Shown here in pieces: positions 1 through 8,003 of a stretch of 42,941 nucleotides of DNA. The stretch comes from Burkholderiales bacterium (GTDB taxonomy: Bacteria; Pseudomonadota; Gammaproteobacteria; Burkholderiales; SG8-39). The stretch covers positions 1 to 42,941 of the forward strand of contig JADGRQ010000036.1 of assembly GCA_017880775.1 (NCBI GenBank), read 5' to 3'. Numbering within the stretch: position 1 is the stretch's first letter; every line of letters begins with the position of its first letter. Position numbers and translations under genes: made by a program. Under the pieces are notes generated by a model. It ran no database searches. It was not told the origin of the DNA and was given only the letters and a program-made list of their open reading frames with translations.

Positions 1-213
1 AACGCCTCCGCTGATTGCGGCGGCGGCGGCACCGTAGACGGGCGCAATGGTTCCGGGAATCGTCCCGGCCACGGCGAACAAGGCGAGGAACAGGGTATCC
101 ACCGCGTAGCTCGCCGCGGTCATGCGGGTCCAGACGAGGCGCTGCCGCTGGGCGCGGTCCTGAGACTTGCGCGCCCTGATCGCCGCTTCGAGTTCTTCTT
201 CCGCTTCGACCAT
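1..213 (-). CDS. N-terminus of an edge-truncated membrane protein
   Basis: Reading leftward from an ATG at 213, the frame stays open to the window edge for 71 codons, so only the N-terminus is visible. It starts with an acidic then basic charged segment (MVEAEEELEAAIRARK) and an R/Q-rich stretch. A hydrophobic segment follows (around residues 36-52, VDTLFLALFAVAGTIPG) and a second apolar, Ala-rich stretch begins before the edge. A charged amphipathic leader before several membrane spans is common in bacterial membrane-anchored signalling proteins such as GGDEF diguanylate cyclases. That identity is only a resemblance because no catalytic domain is in view. The ribosome-binding site is weak (AAGG just upstream). 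Confidence 0.5.
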   Translation of the reverse strand, partial: MVEAEEELEAAIRARKSQDRAQRQRLVWTRMTAASYAVDTLFLALFAVAGTIPGTIAPVYGAAAAAISGGV

Positions 214-966
214 GCCTTGCCCCCGCCTGCGCCCCAGCAAGGCAGCTTGCAGTTCTTCTGCTTGACCTGACCGATCTCTTGTATCAGGGCGGTTGTTACT
301 TTACCGCGGCAACTCCGGTTGCGCGAGCGCTTGAACCGCCTCGAACTGCTCCACGTCCTTGGTGCGGCCTGATACCCGGTGATGCGGCGTGAAACCGCCT
401 GAAAAGGGGTGGGAGGGCAGGTGGGCTCAGGCGCCTTGAGCTCCAGGGGCGTCAGCTGTCAGCGGGGGTCGAAAACCCCCAAAACACGCCGTTTTCGATC
501 CCCTCTTGTCTGAGGCCGGCACCCGCTAGCGCGGCTCTGGCGCAATCCTGAGCATTCCTCGGGGCCTTCATGGGGCACGCCCCCATCCCGCAGACCTATC
601 GCCGAAGGCCTCCGGCAACGTCATCGGGGAAGGCGACGCAACCGTGCATCGCTTCGTCATCTTCGAAGAACCTGGGACACGGAGAAGAGGAAGCGGAGTG
701 GCTCGCGCCGGCGCTGGCTGGTTCACCAGTGGCGTTCGATGCCCCCGAAAAATAGATCGCCAGGAGCGCGCCCAGCATATTCAGAAGCCTTTCGGAACTG
801 TATTACGGGCGAGGGCGGTGACCACGGCGTTCGCGCTCGGATCGTTCGCGGCGTCATCGCAAGCCGGGATTCGATCAGTTTGATTCATGCGGGTAGGTAG
901 CACCGTGAAGTCCGCTACGCTGGGAAGTTCGCCCCGCGCTGCCCCCCGCCCCAGCCTGGCAATTCC
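214..966. other. Gene-poor stretch with one hairpin
   Basis: About 750 bases between two leftward genes. Short open frames at 570-755, 596-778 and 644-883 overlap each other on both strands, have no family resemblance and no convincing ribosome-binding site, so I do not call them genes. The only structure seen is the inverted repeat at 464-503, listed separately. Confidence 0.6.
464..503. repeat. 13-bp inverted repeat (hairpin)
   Basis: The arms 464-476 (GGGGGTCGAAAAC) and 491-503 (GTTTTCGATCCCC) pair at 12 of 13 positions around a 14-base loop. There is no T-tract directly after either arm, so it is not a textbook terminator, although it could end or stabilise a transcript. It lies in the 750-base gene-free stretch downstream of the leftward Nudix gene. 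Confidence 0.6.
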
Positions 967-1842
967 TCAGACGAACAACGCCTCGAAGCCATCGAACGGC
1001 TCGAAGCGTTTGTTGCGGTAAACAAGACACGAAGGACCTGGCAGTGCGCGCTCGACAACCGGATGCCGGGCGTCGCCCGGGAATGCGATGGCGCGGCCTT
1101 GGTCGTGCGCGAAGGGTTCCGGCTGGATCACCGGTGGCCGGCGAGCGCGCGCAGCGGCGATCGCGCCGGCCACATCCGGAAGACGCGCAAGTTCGGCCAG
1201 ACTCATGATCTGCGCCGGCGCGAGGTTGATCTTCCCGGCCCAGTATTCCTCGAGCACGACGCGCGGCCGCAGCCAGAAACTCTCGGTGGCCTCGTGATCG
1301 TCGTGCCGTGCCTCTTGGTCGCGAGGCACCGCCGCCAGGAAAAAGCGTGCGTCAAAGCGTTTGTTGAACATCGCTGGCACGCGCGGCGTAACCCAGCGCG
1401 ACCACGGGACGATATTGCCGCAGTCGAGCCGCAGTTCGAGCCGCGCGAGGATCTCGCCGAAGCGAAGACCTTCGCGCGCATGCGCCTGCGCAAGGTGTAC
1501 GTGCAGCGCGGTCGCTCCCGCGGCCAGAAGCACACCCGCCTCCTCGAATGTTTCACGGCAGGCGGCAACGAAGAATCCCGCCGCCGCGGTCGCATCGAGC
1601 TCCGGCTCGCCGAGCGCGGCACGCAGTTTGTCGAGCGGCGTGCTCAGCCGCTCCAGCGCATCCGGCGCGGCGTCTATCCGGTCGACCTTGCCGCCCGGAA
1701 AAACGTAAGCACCGCCCAGCACGTCCGAAAGTCCATGGCGCTTGACCATGAATACTTCCATGCCGTCGACCGCGTCGCGCAATAGCACGACAGTCGCAGC
1801 CGCTCGTGCCGGGGTGGTTTCCGGTTGCTCGTTGAATTCCAC
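967..1842 (-). CDS. NUDT19-like Nudix hydrolase
   Basis: A Nudix-fold hydrolase of about 291 residues. The Nudix box is split: the first half reads GGAYVFPGGKVD and the second reads CRETFEEAGVLL, with about 45 residues between them. That insertion is the hallmark of the NUDT19-type branch, whose characterised members cleave CoA and acyl-CoA diphosphates; the substrate here is inferred from that resemblance. I place the start at GTG 1842 because GAGG lies six bases upstream (GAGGATCAGAGTG); the longer TTG start at 1887 has no such signal. It stands alone, with the collapsed insertion element just upstream. A CoA diphosphatase would fit a genome rich in CoA-ester chemistry, but no operon link is seen. 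Confidence 0.8.
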   Translation of the reverse strand: MEFNEQPETTPARAAATVVLLRDAVDGMEVFMVKRHGLSDVLGGAYVFPGGKVDRIDAAPDALERLSTPLDKLRAALGEPELDATAAAGFFVAACRETFEEAGVLLAAGATALHVHLAQAHAREGLRFGEILARLELRLDCGNIVPWSRWVTPRVPAMFNKRFDARFFLAAVPRDQEARHDDHEATESFWLRPRVVLEEYWAGKINLAPAQIMSLAELARLPDVAGAIAAARARRPPVIQPEPFAHDQGRAIAFPGDARHPVVERALPGPSCLVYRNKRFEPFDGFEALFV

Positions 1843-1943
1843 TCTGATCCTCGGACCCGTCAGCTTGGCAAAGAAATGAACCTGCAATCTTCTAACGCTG
1901 CGCTCGGGAAGCCAGATTATCCCGAGATGAATTACTCAGGGAG

Positions 1944-2405
1944 TGGCCCTGCCTCGATTCGACGTACACCACTTTACGCAGCCATGAGGCTGGATTCAAC
2001 ATCGACCGGTGTCTTGTAGTTGATCGACGAATGCATGCGCCTGTGATTGTAGAAGCCTTCGATCCAGTCGACGATGTCGAGCTTGGTGCTCGACAGCTCT
2101 CGGCGCAATCGGGCGTTCTCCGCCTCAACTGCCATGATCGATCGCTTCACCGGTACCGCGGCACCGTCGGCTGCCTTGAGCTTGCCTGCACGGCTGGGCC
2201 TGAGCCAATTCCACAGGCTCGACTCCGGAATACCCAATCGCTTGGCGGCCTTGTTACCTCCGATCGACTCGCCCAGCCTGACCGCCTCTACCTTGAACTC
2301 ATCGGCGTACTGCCGATTCGCAACCAACTCTTTCTTGCTCATTGCGCCCTCCGTTCATCAGAAATTTAACAACAATCTGATGTACGTGAAACCAGGGCAG
2401 GGTCA
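1944..2405 (-). mobile_element. Collapsed IS3-family insertion sequence with both ends
   Basis: A 462-base remnant bounded by imperfect terminal inverted repeats of 26 bases at 1944-1969 and 2380-2405. They match at about 19 positions and both start TG inward (TGGCCCTGCC and TGACCCTGCC), as in the IS3 family. A complete element would be about 1.2-1.4 kb. Inside is one frame joining the start of OrfA to the end of OrfB. No target duplication is visible: the flanks are GAG and AGC. Lacking most of the transposase, it could move only if a full copy elsewhere acted on its ends. Confidence 0.8.
1974..2342 (-). pseudogene. IS3 transposase, OrfA fused in frame to the OrfB C-terminus
   Basis: The 122-residue frame begins with an IS3-type OrfA helix-turn-helix (YADEFKVEAVRLGES, then GGNKAAKRLGIPESSLWNW) and its leucine-zipper-like helix (VEAENARLRRELSSTKLD). 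It then jumps directly to the last part of the OrfB integrase core (DWIEGFYNHRRMHSSINYKT). The DDE catalytic core between these two pieces, several hundred residues, is absent. The fusion keeps frame and so could still make a small DNA-binding protein able to recognise the element's ends. This is an internal-deletion derivative, not an active transposase. Confidence 0.85.
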
Positions 2406-2515
2406 AGCTACCACCACAGCCTTACGCGGGCAAATCCGGCGTCGCGTCACTGCGCAAGTGACTGGTTTGGATTGGCAGCAGCCATTCGCTGCAACGCTCG
2501 AAGATAACTGTCAGC

Positions 2516-2863
2516 TCAGAGGCCCGCCTTCAGCATCAACTTCGCCACGCTGATATCGAGGGCAGCCGCTAGGCGCGACAGCGTCAGCACAGCCACGTTA
2601 TTGTCACCACGCTCGATACGTCCGACGTAGCTGCGGTCCACTTCTGCAAGCAACGCCAGCTTCTCCTGGGTGATTCCCTTTGATAGACGAACCTCCCCGA
2701 TCGTCCTGCTGAGGGCGATCAAGGCGCGATGATGCGCAGATTGATCTTTTAGCAGCTCGCCTGTATTTATGGATCGCTCTTGACCGGCATCAAATCGCGT
2801 CCGCCAAGCCGGTCTAACTTTGGTGCATGCGGTTGACGGGACGTGTGCGATAGTTCGCATTGC
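2516..2863 (-). CDS. XRE-family helix-turn-helix regulator
   Basis: The C-terminal 65 residues form a standard XRE/Cro-type DNA-binding domain: RLSKGITQEKLALLAEVDRS, then YVGRIERGDNNVAVLTLSRL, then AAALDISVAKLM. Family members with only this domain are usually 70-110 residues. The start is uncertain. ATG 2863 gives 115 residues but with GAGG only two bases upstream; TTG 2725 gives a more usual length and would leave about 170 bases of shared upstream DNA with the divergent flavin reductase at 2895. That arrangement suggests local control of the reductase, which is inference. A broken copy of this gene's 3' end lies at 4849-4970. Confidence 0.7.
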   Translation of the reverse strand, partial: AMRTIAHVPSTACTKVRPAWRTRFDAGQERSINTGELLKDQSAHHRALIALSRTIGEVRLSKGITQEKLALLAEVDRSYVGRIERGDNNVAVLTLSRLAAALDISVAKLMLKAGL

Positions 2864-2894
2864 CTCGTCCGCGCCATTGACGAGGAGAATGACC

Positions 2895-4046
2895 ATGCCG
2901 AATTCCATCACCGATTCCCGCACGCGCAGCGATTTGTTCGAGGCGGTGGCGCTTGGACCATACCGGCTCGCGAACCGCATCGTCATGGCGCCGCTCACGC
3001 GCAGCCGCGCCGGTTCCGACGGCGTTCCGCGGCCGCTGATGGCCGAGTACTATGCGCAGCGCGCCTCGGCCGGTTTGATCATCGCAGAGGGAACGAACAT
3101 CTCGGCCCAGGGACGAGGCTACGCCTTTACACCGGGGCTCTATACCGCGGAGCACGTGGAGGGATGGAAGCAAGTCACCAAGGCGGTTCACGCCAAAGGT
3201 GGTCGGATATTCGTGCAGCTTTGGCACGTTGGCCGAATTTCTCATCCCGCACTACAACCAAGTGGCATCCTGCCGGTGGCACCGTCGGCGATCTGTCCGT
3301 CGGGCACCGCCTATACCGGGGCAGGCTTCGAACCCTGCGTCACGCCGCGCGCGCTCGACATTTCGGAGATTCCCACCATTGTCGAGCAATACCGCACCGC
3401 AGCCCGCAATGCGCTCGCGGCAGGCTTCGATGGCGTCGAGATCCACGCCGCCAATGGTTACCTTATCGAGCAGTTCCTTCGCGACAGCACGAACAAGCGA
3501 ACCGACGCATATGGCGGATCGCTCGAGAGCCGCGCACGCTTTCTGCTCGAAGTGACCCAGGCCGTTGTGGGAGTTTGTGGCGGTGATCGCGTTGGCATTC
3601 GCCTTTCGCCACTGAGCCCGGTCAACGACTGTGACCTGGACAGCAATCCCGAAGCAACCTACCGGCATGTCGTTGAGCGGCTCAACGCCTTCGGTCTCGC
3701 TTTCATCCACGTCATCGAAGGCGCTACGCAGGGACCTCGCGAGGTTCTCGGTGGATTCGATCTGCAGATCCTGCGGCGGACCTTTCGCGGCCTCTACATC
3801 GCCAACAATGGGTACGACCGGGAACTGGCATTGGAAGCGCGCCGCCGTAACCTCGCCGACCTCGTCGCCTTTGGTCGGCTGTATATCGCCAATCCAGACT
3901 TGGTGCAGCGCCTGCAAATCGGCGCTCAACTGAACGTCCCCAATCGTGCGACCTTCTTCGGCGGCGATTCGGCGGGCTACGCCGACTATCCTCCTATGAC
4001 ACCAGCCGCGCGCAGCACAGGCGAAGCGACGGTGTCGACCCTCTAA
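2895..4046 (+). CDS. Old Yellow Enzyme family flavin reductase (NemA-like)
   Basis: A 383-residue FMN-dependent ene-reductase of the Old Yellow Enzyme family, which reduces activated C=C bonds or nitro groups using NAD(P)H in the cytoplasm. Typical signatures appear in order: RIVMAPLTRSRA near the N-terminus, LWHVGRISH, the substrate-binding His/Asn pair in EIHAANGYLIEQFLR, and the conserved TDAYGGSLESRARF. The length is normal. I prefer ATG 2895 because GAGGAG at 2882-2887 is seven bases upstream; the frame extends to 2820 without a better signal. The divergent XRE regulator is a candidate controller. The natural substrate cannot be read from sequence. Confidence 0.9.
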   Translation: MPNSITDSRTRSDLFEAVALGPYRLANRIVMAPLTRSRAGSDGVPRPLMAEYYAQRASAGLIIAEGTNISAQGRGYAFTPGLYTAEHVEGWKQVTKAVHAKGGRIFVQLWHVGRISHPALQPSGILPVAPSAICPSGTAYTGAGFEPCVTPRALDISEIPTIVEQYRTAARNALAAGFDGVEIHAANGYLIEQFLRDSTNKRTDAYGGSLESRARFLLEVTQAVVGVCGGDRVGIRLSPLSPVNDCDLDSNPEATYRHVVERLNAFGLAFIHVIEGATQGPREVLGGFDLQILRRTFRGLYIANNGYDRELALEARRRNLADLVAFGRLYIANPDLVQRLQIGAQLNVPNRATFFGGDSAGYADYPPMTPAARSTGEATVSTL

Positions 4047-4223
4047 CCGACGCTTTGCTTGATGACATTGAAAACAGCGTAGAACGCGCGTAAAGGGGGC
4101 AGGTGAGCGTGGCGCGGTCGGGGTGCTGGACGTAGAGCAGATCGTGCGCGTGAAGGGATAGGCCCTGGCTGACAACGGAGTGGCGGCTAGAGTGCCGGGC
4201 GCTGCGGGGCGGGCTCGATGTTG

Positions 4224-4475
4224 CTACCCCGCGCGCCGCGCGACCGTGAGCATTGCGGCCCGCAACTCGACGTCCTTGTGGAACTCTCGCAGCCGCGCGT
4301 CGATCAGCGCGGCCCCGAGCCGGGCGCCGTCGTCGGTCAGGGCGTCAACGTCGGCCCCGCTGAACAGCCCACGCCCGGACACGAGCGTGCGGATGAGCCG
4401 CCGCAGCACATGGGCGTCCGCGCTGTCCGAGCATGCGCCGAGAAAGACACGCGCCACGGCGAGCGGATCTCGCAC
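4224..4475 (-). CDS. Small hypothetical protein
   Basis: An 83-residue frame from GTG 4475, 36 bases downstream of the small membrane-protein gene on the same strand, so the two may be co-transcribed. The sequence looks protein-like, with amphipathic helices (VLRRLIRTLVSGRGLFSGAD, then ALIDARLREFHKDVELRAAM), no membrane segment and no recognisable motif. No Shine-Dalgarno is evident. I do not recognise a family. Confidence 0.4.
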   Translation of the reverse strand: MRDPLAVARVFLGACSDSADAHVLRRLIRTLVSGRGLFSGADVDALTDDGARLGAALIDARLREFHKDVELRAAMLTVARRAG

Positions 4476-4511
4476 GTCCGCAGGCTGGCCGGCGGCCTGT
4501 CAGCCGACTCG

Positions 4512-4706
4512 TTACTTAAGGTTGGCGAGCAGCGCGAGCAAAATGCATAGAACCGCCAAACCCTGCCAGCCCACCCGCTTTAACATCAATCGAGGACTCA
4601 AGCGTTCGTCCTCGGGCCCGCCGTGGGCCATAGACACAATGCCATTGAAGAGTGAGACGACCGTAAGCAAAGTAGCCACCATCACGAACACCGTCATGAT
4701 CGACAT
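4512..4706 (-). CDS. Small two-span membrane protein (HIG1-like)
   Basis: A 64-residue protein with two hydrophobic segments (about residues 2-26 and 47-63) joined by a short polar loop containing RLSPRLMLKRVGWQG. The layout of a first span ending SLFNGIVSM, a polar loop, R-x-M-x-x-RV-x-x-Q and a second span resembles bacterial HIG1-domain or twin-transmembrane proteins, some of which associate with respiratory complexes; the match is by eye. The ribosome-binding site is excellent (AAGGAGG, eight bases before the ATG). An FNR-type palindrome sits about 88 bases upstream of the start, suggesting control by oxygen. Confidence 0.7.
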   Translation of the reverse strand: MSIMTVFVMVATLLTVVSLFNGIVSMAHGGPEDERLSPRLMLKRVGWQGLAVLCILLALLANLK

Positions 4707-4786
4707 ATAGACGCCCTCCTTACCAGTAACACATAGCCGTTTGATTACCGCAGCGACCGGGATTCAATGGGTCGCATTGCGGTGTG

Positions 4787-4800
4787 TTGACCTGCGTCAA
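4787..4800. promoter_or_regulatory. FNR/ANR-type palindrome
   Basis: TTGAC-CTGC-GTCAA is a perfect inverted repeat fitting the relaxed FNR/ANR consensus TTGAY-N4-RTCAA. It is centred about 88 bases upstream of the HIG1-like gene (start 4706). No strong -10 hexamer is placed for exact -41.5 spacing; the best candidate, TTGAAT, is about three bases off. Confidence 0.55.
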
Positions 4801-4848
4801 AGTTTCGGCGCCTTTGCAGCGTAGCGAGCGTCCGGTTCGGCTCGGAAA

Positions 4849-4970
4849 CAGCCATTCGCCGCAGTGCGTCAAGACAACTGTCAGCTCAGAGGCGGCCTTC
4901 AGCATCAACTTTGCGACGGTAGTGTCGAGGGCGGTCGGCTTGCTGGTGATGTCGGGCGACCAGGAGGGCG
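4849..4970 (-). pseudogene. Broken copy of the XRE gene's 3' end
   Basis: Bases 4849-4932 align with 2479-2563 at roughly 80% identity, covering the last codons of the XRE gene and about 40 bases beyond its stop. On the minus strand it still reads ALDTTVAKLMLKA, against ALDISVAKLMLKA in the intact gene. One base is missing in the GGCC region, so the frame runs past the former stop. Upstream only a weak trace (SPDITSKPT) continues and no helix-turn-helix is left. It is a decayed paralogous fragment. Confidence 0.7.
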
Positions 4971-5169
4971 TCGGGCGGGCGGGCGCGGAGTTGGGGCGCG
5001 AAGCGCTGGCAGAGAGCGACGAGCTTGAGTACGTGACACCGGGCGGCGGCGGGCTGGACTGAGCGACGGACGCGCGACCGCGCGACAACCTCTTGTTGAA
5101 CGGGGCGGACGCGAGTCGAGCCAGCGAACGGCGGGGCAGGCGGCGTAGGGCACACGCGCTACGCAGTAC

Positions 5170-5364
5170 TCAGTTCGCGCCGTGAATCATCCTGTGGACG
5201 ATGATGTCAACTTCCGCCCGCTCGTCCTCGACCTCGAAAATATTCTCGCTGACGCGATCGTCGCATGTGTCTGCTGCGTTGGCCCGCAGCGCGGCGTATT
5301 CGGCCTCACGCCAAGCGATCGGACGTTCGGGTAATTTCAGGCGGCGAGATGCGGCGTGTTTCAT
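5170..5364 (-). CDS. Small hypothetical protein
   Basis: A 64-residue frame starting at ATG 5364 with a good ribosome-binding site (AGAGGAAACC immediately before the start). The N-terminus is basic (MKHAASRRLKLPERP) and the C-terminal half is acidic (RVSENIFEVEDERAEVDIIV), with no membrane segment. No family is recognised. The longer frame to 5709 runs into the amidase gene and is not credible. It stands alone, about 200 bases from the 3' end of the amidase gene. Confidence 0.5.
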   Translation of the reverse strand: MKHAASRRLKLPERPIAWREAEYAALRANAADTCDDRVSENIFEVEDERAEVDIIVHRMIHGAN

Positions 5365-5561
5365 GGTTTCCTCTTCCCGTACGGTTTGCCCATCGGCGCC
5401 TCCTGATCGCCTTCGACCGAGTTCGATTCTCGCCCGCCTGATCGGAAAAGCAAACGCCCTGAGCGGAGGTCGAGCGCCGCGGGATCGGGCGCGGCGACGG
5501 GGTGAGGCGTCGCCCTGGGCGGCCGTGGCTGCGCGTGGCGTGTTCGAGCGCTCGGCTCTGC

Positions 5562-6989
5562 CTATGCCGGAACCGGGTCGATTGGCAGGCGCGAGGCGAT
5601 CCCGAAAACCTGTTCCAGCAGCGACGCTGCGGCGATTACCGCGGAATCGGCGTGGGACGGACCGATGATCTGCAGACCTACCGGCAGCCCGTCCTTGGTA
5701 AAGCCACACGGAAGCGAGAGCGCAGGGCAGCCGGTCAGCGTCACGACGAAGGTGAGAAACATCCAGTCAATGTAGCTCGTGAGCTGCTGGTCGCCGATCC
5801 GGGTCGGATAGGGCTGCTCGACCGGATACGGCGGCACGGCGACCGTGGGGCACATCAGAAGGTCGTATTGGTCGAAAAAGGCCGCAACGCGGTGATAGAG
5901 CGCGGAGCGTTCGCGTTCGGCGCGGATGATCTCGTCTGCGGTCAGCTTGAGGCCCTTTTCGATATTCCAGACGATCGAAGGATTGATGCGCGGGCGCTCG
6001 GCCGCGAGCAGATCGCCGCGCAATGCGGCGAACAGGAGGCCGCGCAGCGTCTGGAAGGTGTCGATGGCATTGGAGAAATCGGGCGCCGCGTCCTCGACCG
6101 CGGTTCCCAGGTCCGTGAATCGATGGGCCGCGGCGCGGCAAATGGCCGCAACCTCGGGGTCCACGTTCGACAGCGCCATATTGGGCGTGAAGCCGACGCG
6201 GCGCGGCGGGCGGCGCTGTCGCACCGCCGCCGTGAACGGGACGCGCGGTGCAGGCAACGACAGCGGGTCATGCGGGTGCTGCACCGAGAGCGCGTCAAGC
6301 ATCAGGGCGAGGTCGGGCACGTTGCGCGCCATGGGTCCTTCCACCCACAGCGAGTCGAAGGCTGGCAATCCGGCACCCCTTGGCGCGCGACCCACCGACG
6401 GGCGCAAACCGACGACGGAACAGTAGCTGGCCGGAATGCGCAGGCTGCCGCCGAGGTCGCTGCCCATTGCGAGCCACTGTGTCCCTGATGCGAGCGCGGC
6501 CGCCGCGCCGCCGGACGATCCGCCCGCCGTCATCTTCAGGTTCCAGGGATTGCGCGTGGCGCCAAACACGGTATTGAAGGTGTTGGAGCCGGCGAATTCC
6601 GGCACATTGGATTTCGCCATGAAGATCGCGCCGATGGCCTCAAGCGTGGCGACGGTATGGTCATTCGCCGGCGCTACCGCATCGGCGAAGATCGGCGAGC
6701 CGAATGTGGTTCGCTGGCCGGCAACGTCGTTGTAGTCCTTCGCCGCGATCGGCAGGCCGGCGAGCCAGCCGGGCGGCGGGTCCTGCGGCGGCTTTTGCGC
6801 CATGAACCGCCGCGCTGTTGCGCGAGCGGTGTCGATGAACCTGATCGGAAGCGCGTTTACCTTGCCGTCCACCACCTCGATGCGTGCCGCCGCGGCGTCG
6901 ATCAGGTCGAGCGGAGAAATCTCGCGCCGCCGCAGCCGCGCCACGGCCTCGGTGGCCGTCAGCCGGACAAGCTCGTTATTTACACCCAT
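5562..6989 (-). CDS. Amidase-signature family hydrolase
   Basis: A 475-residue amidase-signature enzyme, which hydrolyses carboxylic amides in the cytoplasm through a Ser-cisSer-Lys triad. The triad is visible: Lys84 in LPIAAKDYNDVAG, the Gly/Ser-rich TAGGSSGGAAAA around residues 154-165 with the cis-Ser at 158/159, and the nucleophile Ser182 in MGSDLGGSLRIP. Length is normal for the family. ATG 6989 is chosen over the TTG two codons earlier because TGAGG lies seven bases upstream of it. No GatB or GatC partner is nearby, so it is unlikely to be the tRNA amidotransferase subunit. The substrate is unknown and it appears monocistronic. Confidence 0.9.
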   Translation of the reverse strand: MGVNNELVRLTATEAVARLRRREISPLDLIDAAAARIEVVDGKVNALPIRFIDTARATARRFMAQKPPQDPPPGWLAGLPIAAKDYNDVAGQRTTFGSPIFADAVAPANDHTVATLEAIGAIFMAKSNVPEFAGSNTFNTVFGATRNPWNLKMTAGGSSGGAAAALASGTQWLAMGSDLGGSLRIPASYCSVVGLRPSVGRAPRGAGLPAFDSLWVEGPMARNVPDLALMLDALSVQHPHDPLSLPAPRVPFTAAVRQRRPPRRVGFTPNMALSNVDPEVAAICRAAAHRFTDLGTAVEDAAPDFSNAIDTFQTLRGLLFAALRGDLLAAERPRINPSIVWNIEKGLKLTADEIIRAERERSALYHRVAAFFDQYDLLMCPTVAVPPYPVEQPYPTRIGDQQLTSYIDWMFLTFVVTLTGCPALSLPCGFTKDGLPVGLQIIGPSHADSAVIAAASLLEQVFGIASRLPIDPVPA

Positions 6990-7129
6990 TCGCAAGCCTC
7001 ATTTTGCAGCCGCTGACACGATACCATCCGCGTGGCGCGGCCGAGCCGCATCACACGGTGGCGCGGGGCGGCGTGCAGCCAGAGCCCTGTCGTGGGGGCT
7101 GGCGGCGCCGCGCCGTATGAACGGGATGG

Positions 7130-7756
7130 CTATCTTGCGGGCGGCGGCAGGTAGCGCTCGTCTGAGTAGGTCAGCAACAATTCCGCCCGGTATGCGACGA
7201 AGATCGCCGTGAACGCCCCGGTGGCGAAGGCTTCACCCCAGGCGATCAACCATGCGGCGGTGAGAAGCGTCACTGCGCCACTTCCTGGCAGGCGCGGCAT
7301 CCACCACACGCGCAGCGCACCTGCGAAGCTCATGGCCAGCACAGTTCCAAGGAAGGCGCGCGCCAGGATGTAGACGAACACGTGCTTCGGCAGCCAGCGG
7401 CGCGTTGCAATGCCGATGGCGAGCGCCGCAGTGGCGGGAACGACGCCGTTCCACGCCCCGAGTTCCATGGCGCGCGCAAGGTTGCCGCCGCCGAGCCACG
7501 CGCCCGCCGACGCTACCGGCAGGAGCGTGAGCACCGCGAGCGGCCAGCCGAACATCAGTACCAGCAGACAGGCTCCCGATAGTTGCAGAGGAAAGGTCGT
7601 CGGCAGCACGCCTTGCGCGCCCCACAGGCAGGACAGCAAGACCAGCACCGCGACCCAAGGATTGCGCAGCGCCGGTGTTCGCAGCGTGCTCCACGGGCGG
7701 AACGCAAGGGCAATCAGCGTCGCGGCCGTGACCAGGGCGATGTCTACGTTGTTCAC
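7130..7756 (-). CDS. CbiM-like membrane protein (ECF-type permease family)
   Basis: A 208-residue integral membrane protein with about six hydrophobic segments. The pattern fits the CbiM-like group often annotated as energy-coupling-factor permease in betaproteobacteria: WNGVVPATAAL, a basic RRWLPKHVFVYILARAFLGT, and a conserved end AWGEAFATGAFTAIFVAYR followed by SDERYLPPP. Characterised CbiM proteins form the substrate-binding part of nickel/cobalt uptake systems, but no CbiO or CbiQ partner is adjacent and the usual metal-binding N-terminus is not evident. The transported ion is therefore unknown. The start is GTG 7756 without a clear Shine-Dalgarno. Confidence 0.65.
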   Translation of the reverse strand: MNNVDIALVTAATLIALAFRPWSTLRTPALRNPWVAVLVLLSCLWGAQGVLPTTFPLQLSGACLLVLMFGWPLAVLTLLPVASAGAWLGGGNLARAMELGAWNGVVPATAALAIGIATRRWLPKHVFVYILARAFLGTVLAMSFAGALRVWWMPRLPGSGAVTLLTAAWLIAWGEAFATGAFTAIFVAYRAELLLTYSDERYLPPPAR

Positions 7757-7968
7757 GCGGGAATTATCCGCGCGCTAGATCCGGACCAACCGGACAAGGG
7801 GAAGGCGACGTTGAAGCTGTAGAAAAACCCTCTCGAATCCCGAACTGAGCGCATTGCGTTGGCCCTCGCCATTCGGAATCGGCGGCGGTAGCATTGCCGT
7901 GTGAATCGGGTTTTTATATAGACTCGTTAGCGCTCAACAGCCTGAGCGCACGCCAATCGTGCTCGATG

Positions 7969-7997
7969 TTGACAGGTATGTATAACGTACATATAGT
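7969..7997 (+). promoter_or_regulatory. Sigma-70 promoter and operator of the brnTA module
   Basis: TTGACA (7969-7974), a 17-base spacer and TATAGT (7992-7997) make a near-consensus promoter. A perfect 6-bp inverted repeat, TATGTA-5-TACATA, covers 7977-7993, overlapping the spacer and the -10. BrnA antitoxins repress their own promoter, so this palindrome is the likely operator. Transcription should start at about 8004, the GTG itself, so the message is probably leaderless. Confidence 0.75.
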
Positions 7998-8003
7998 ACA
8001 AGC

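Noticed and set aside
570-883. Three overlapping short frames left of the Nudix gene
   Set aside because: They overlap one another on both strands, lack ribosome-binding sites and have no protein-like pattern.
1940-2410. Target-site duplication around the collapsed IS3 element
   Set aside because: The flanks GAG and AGC do not match, so I claim only the inverted repeats.
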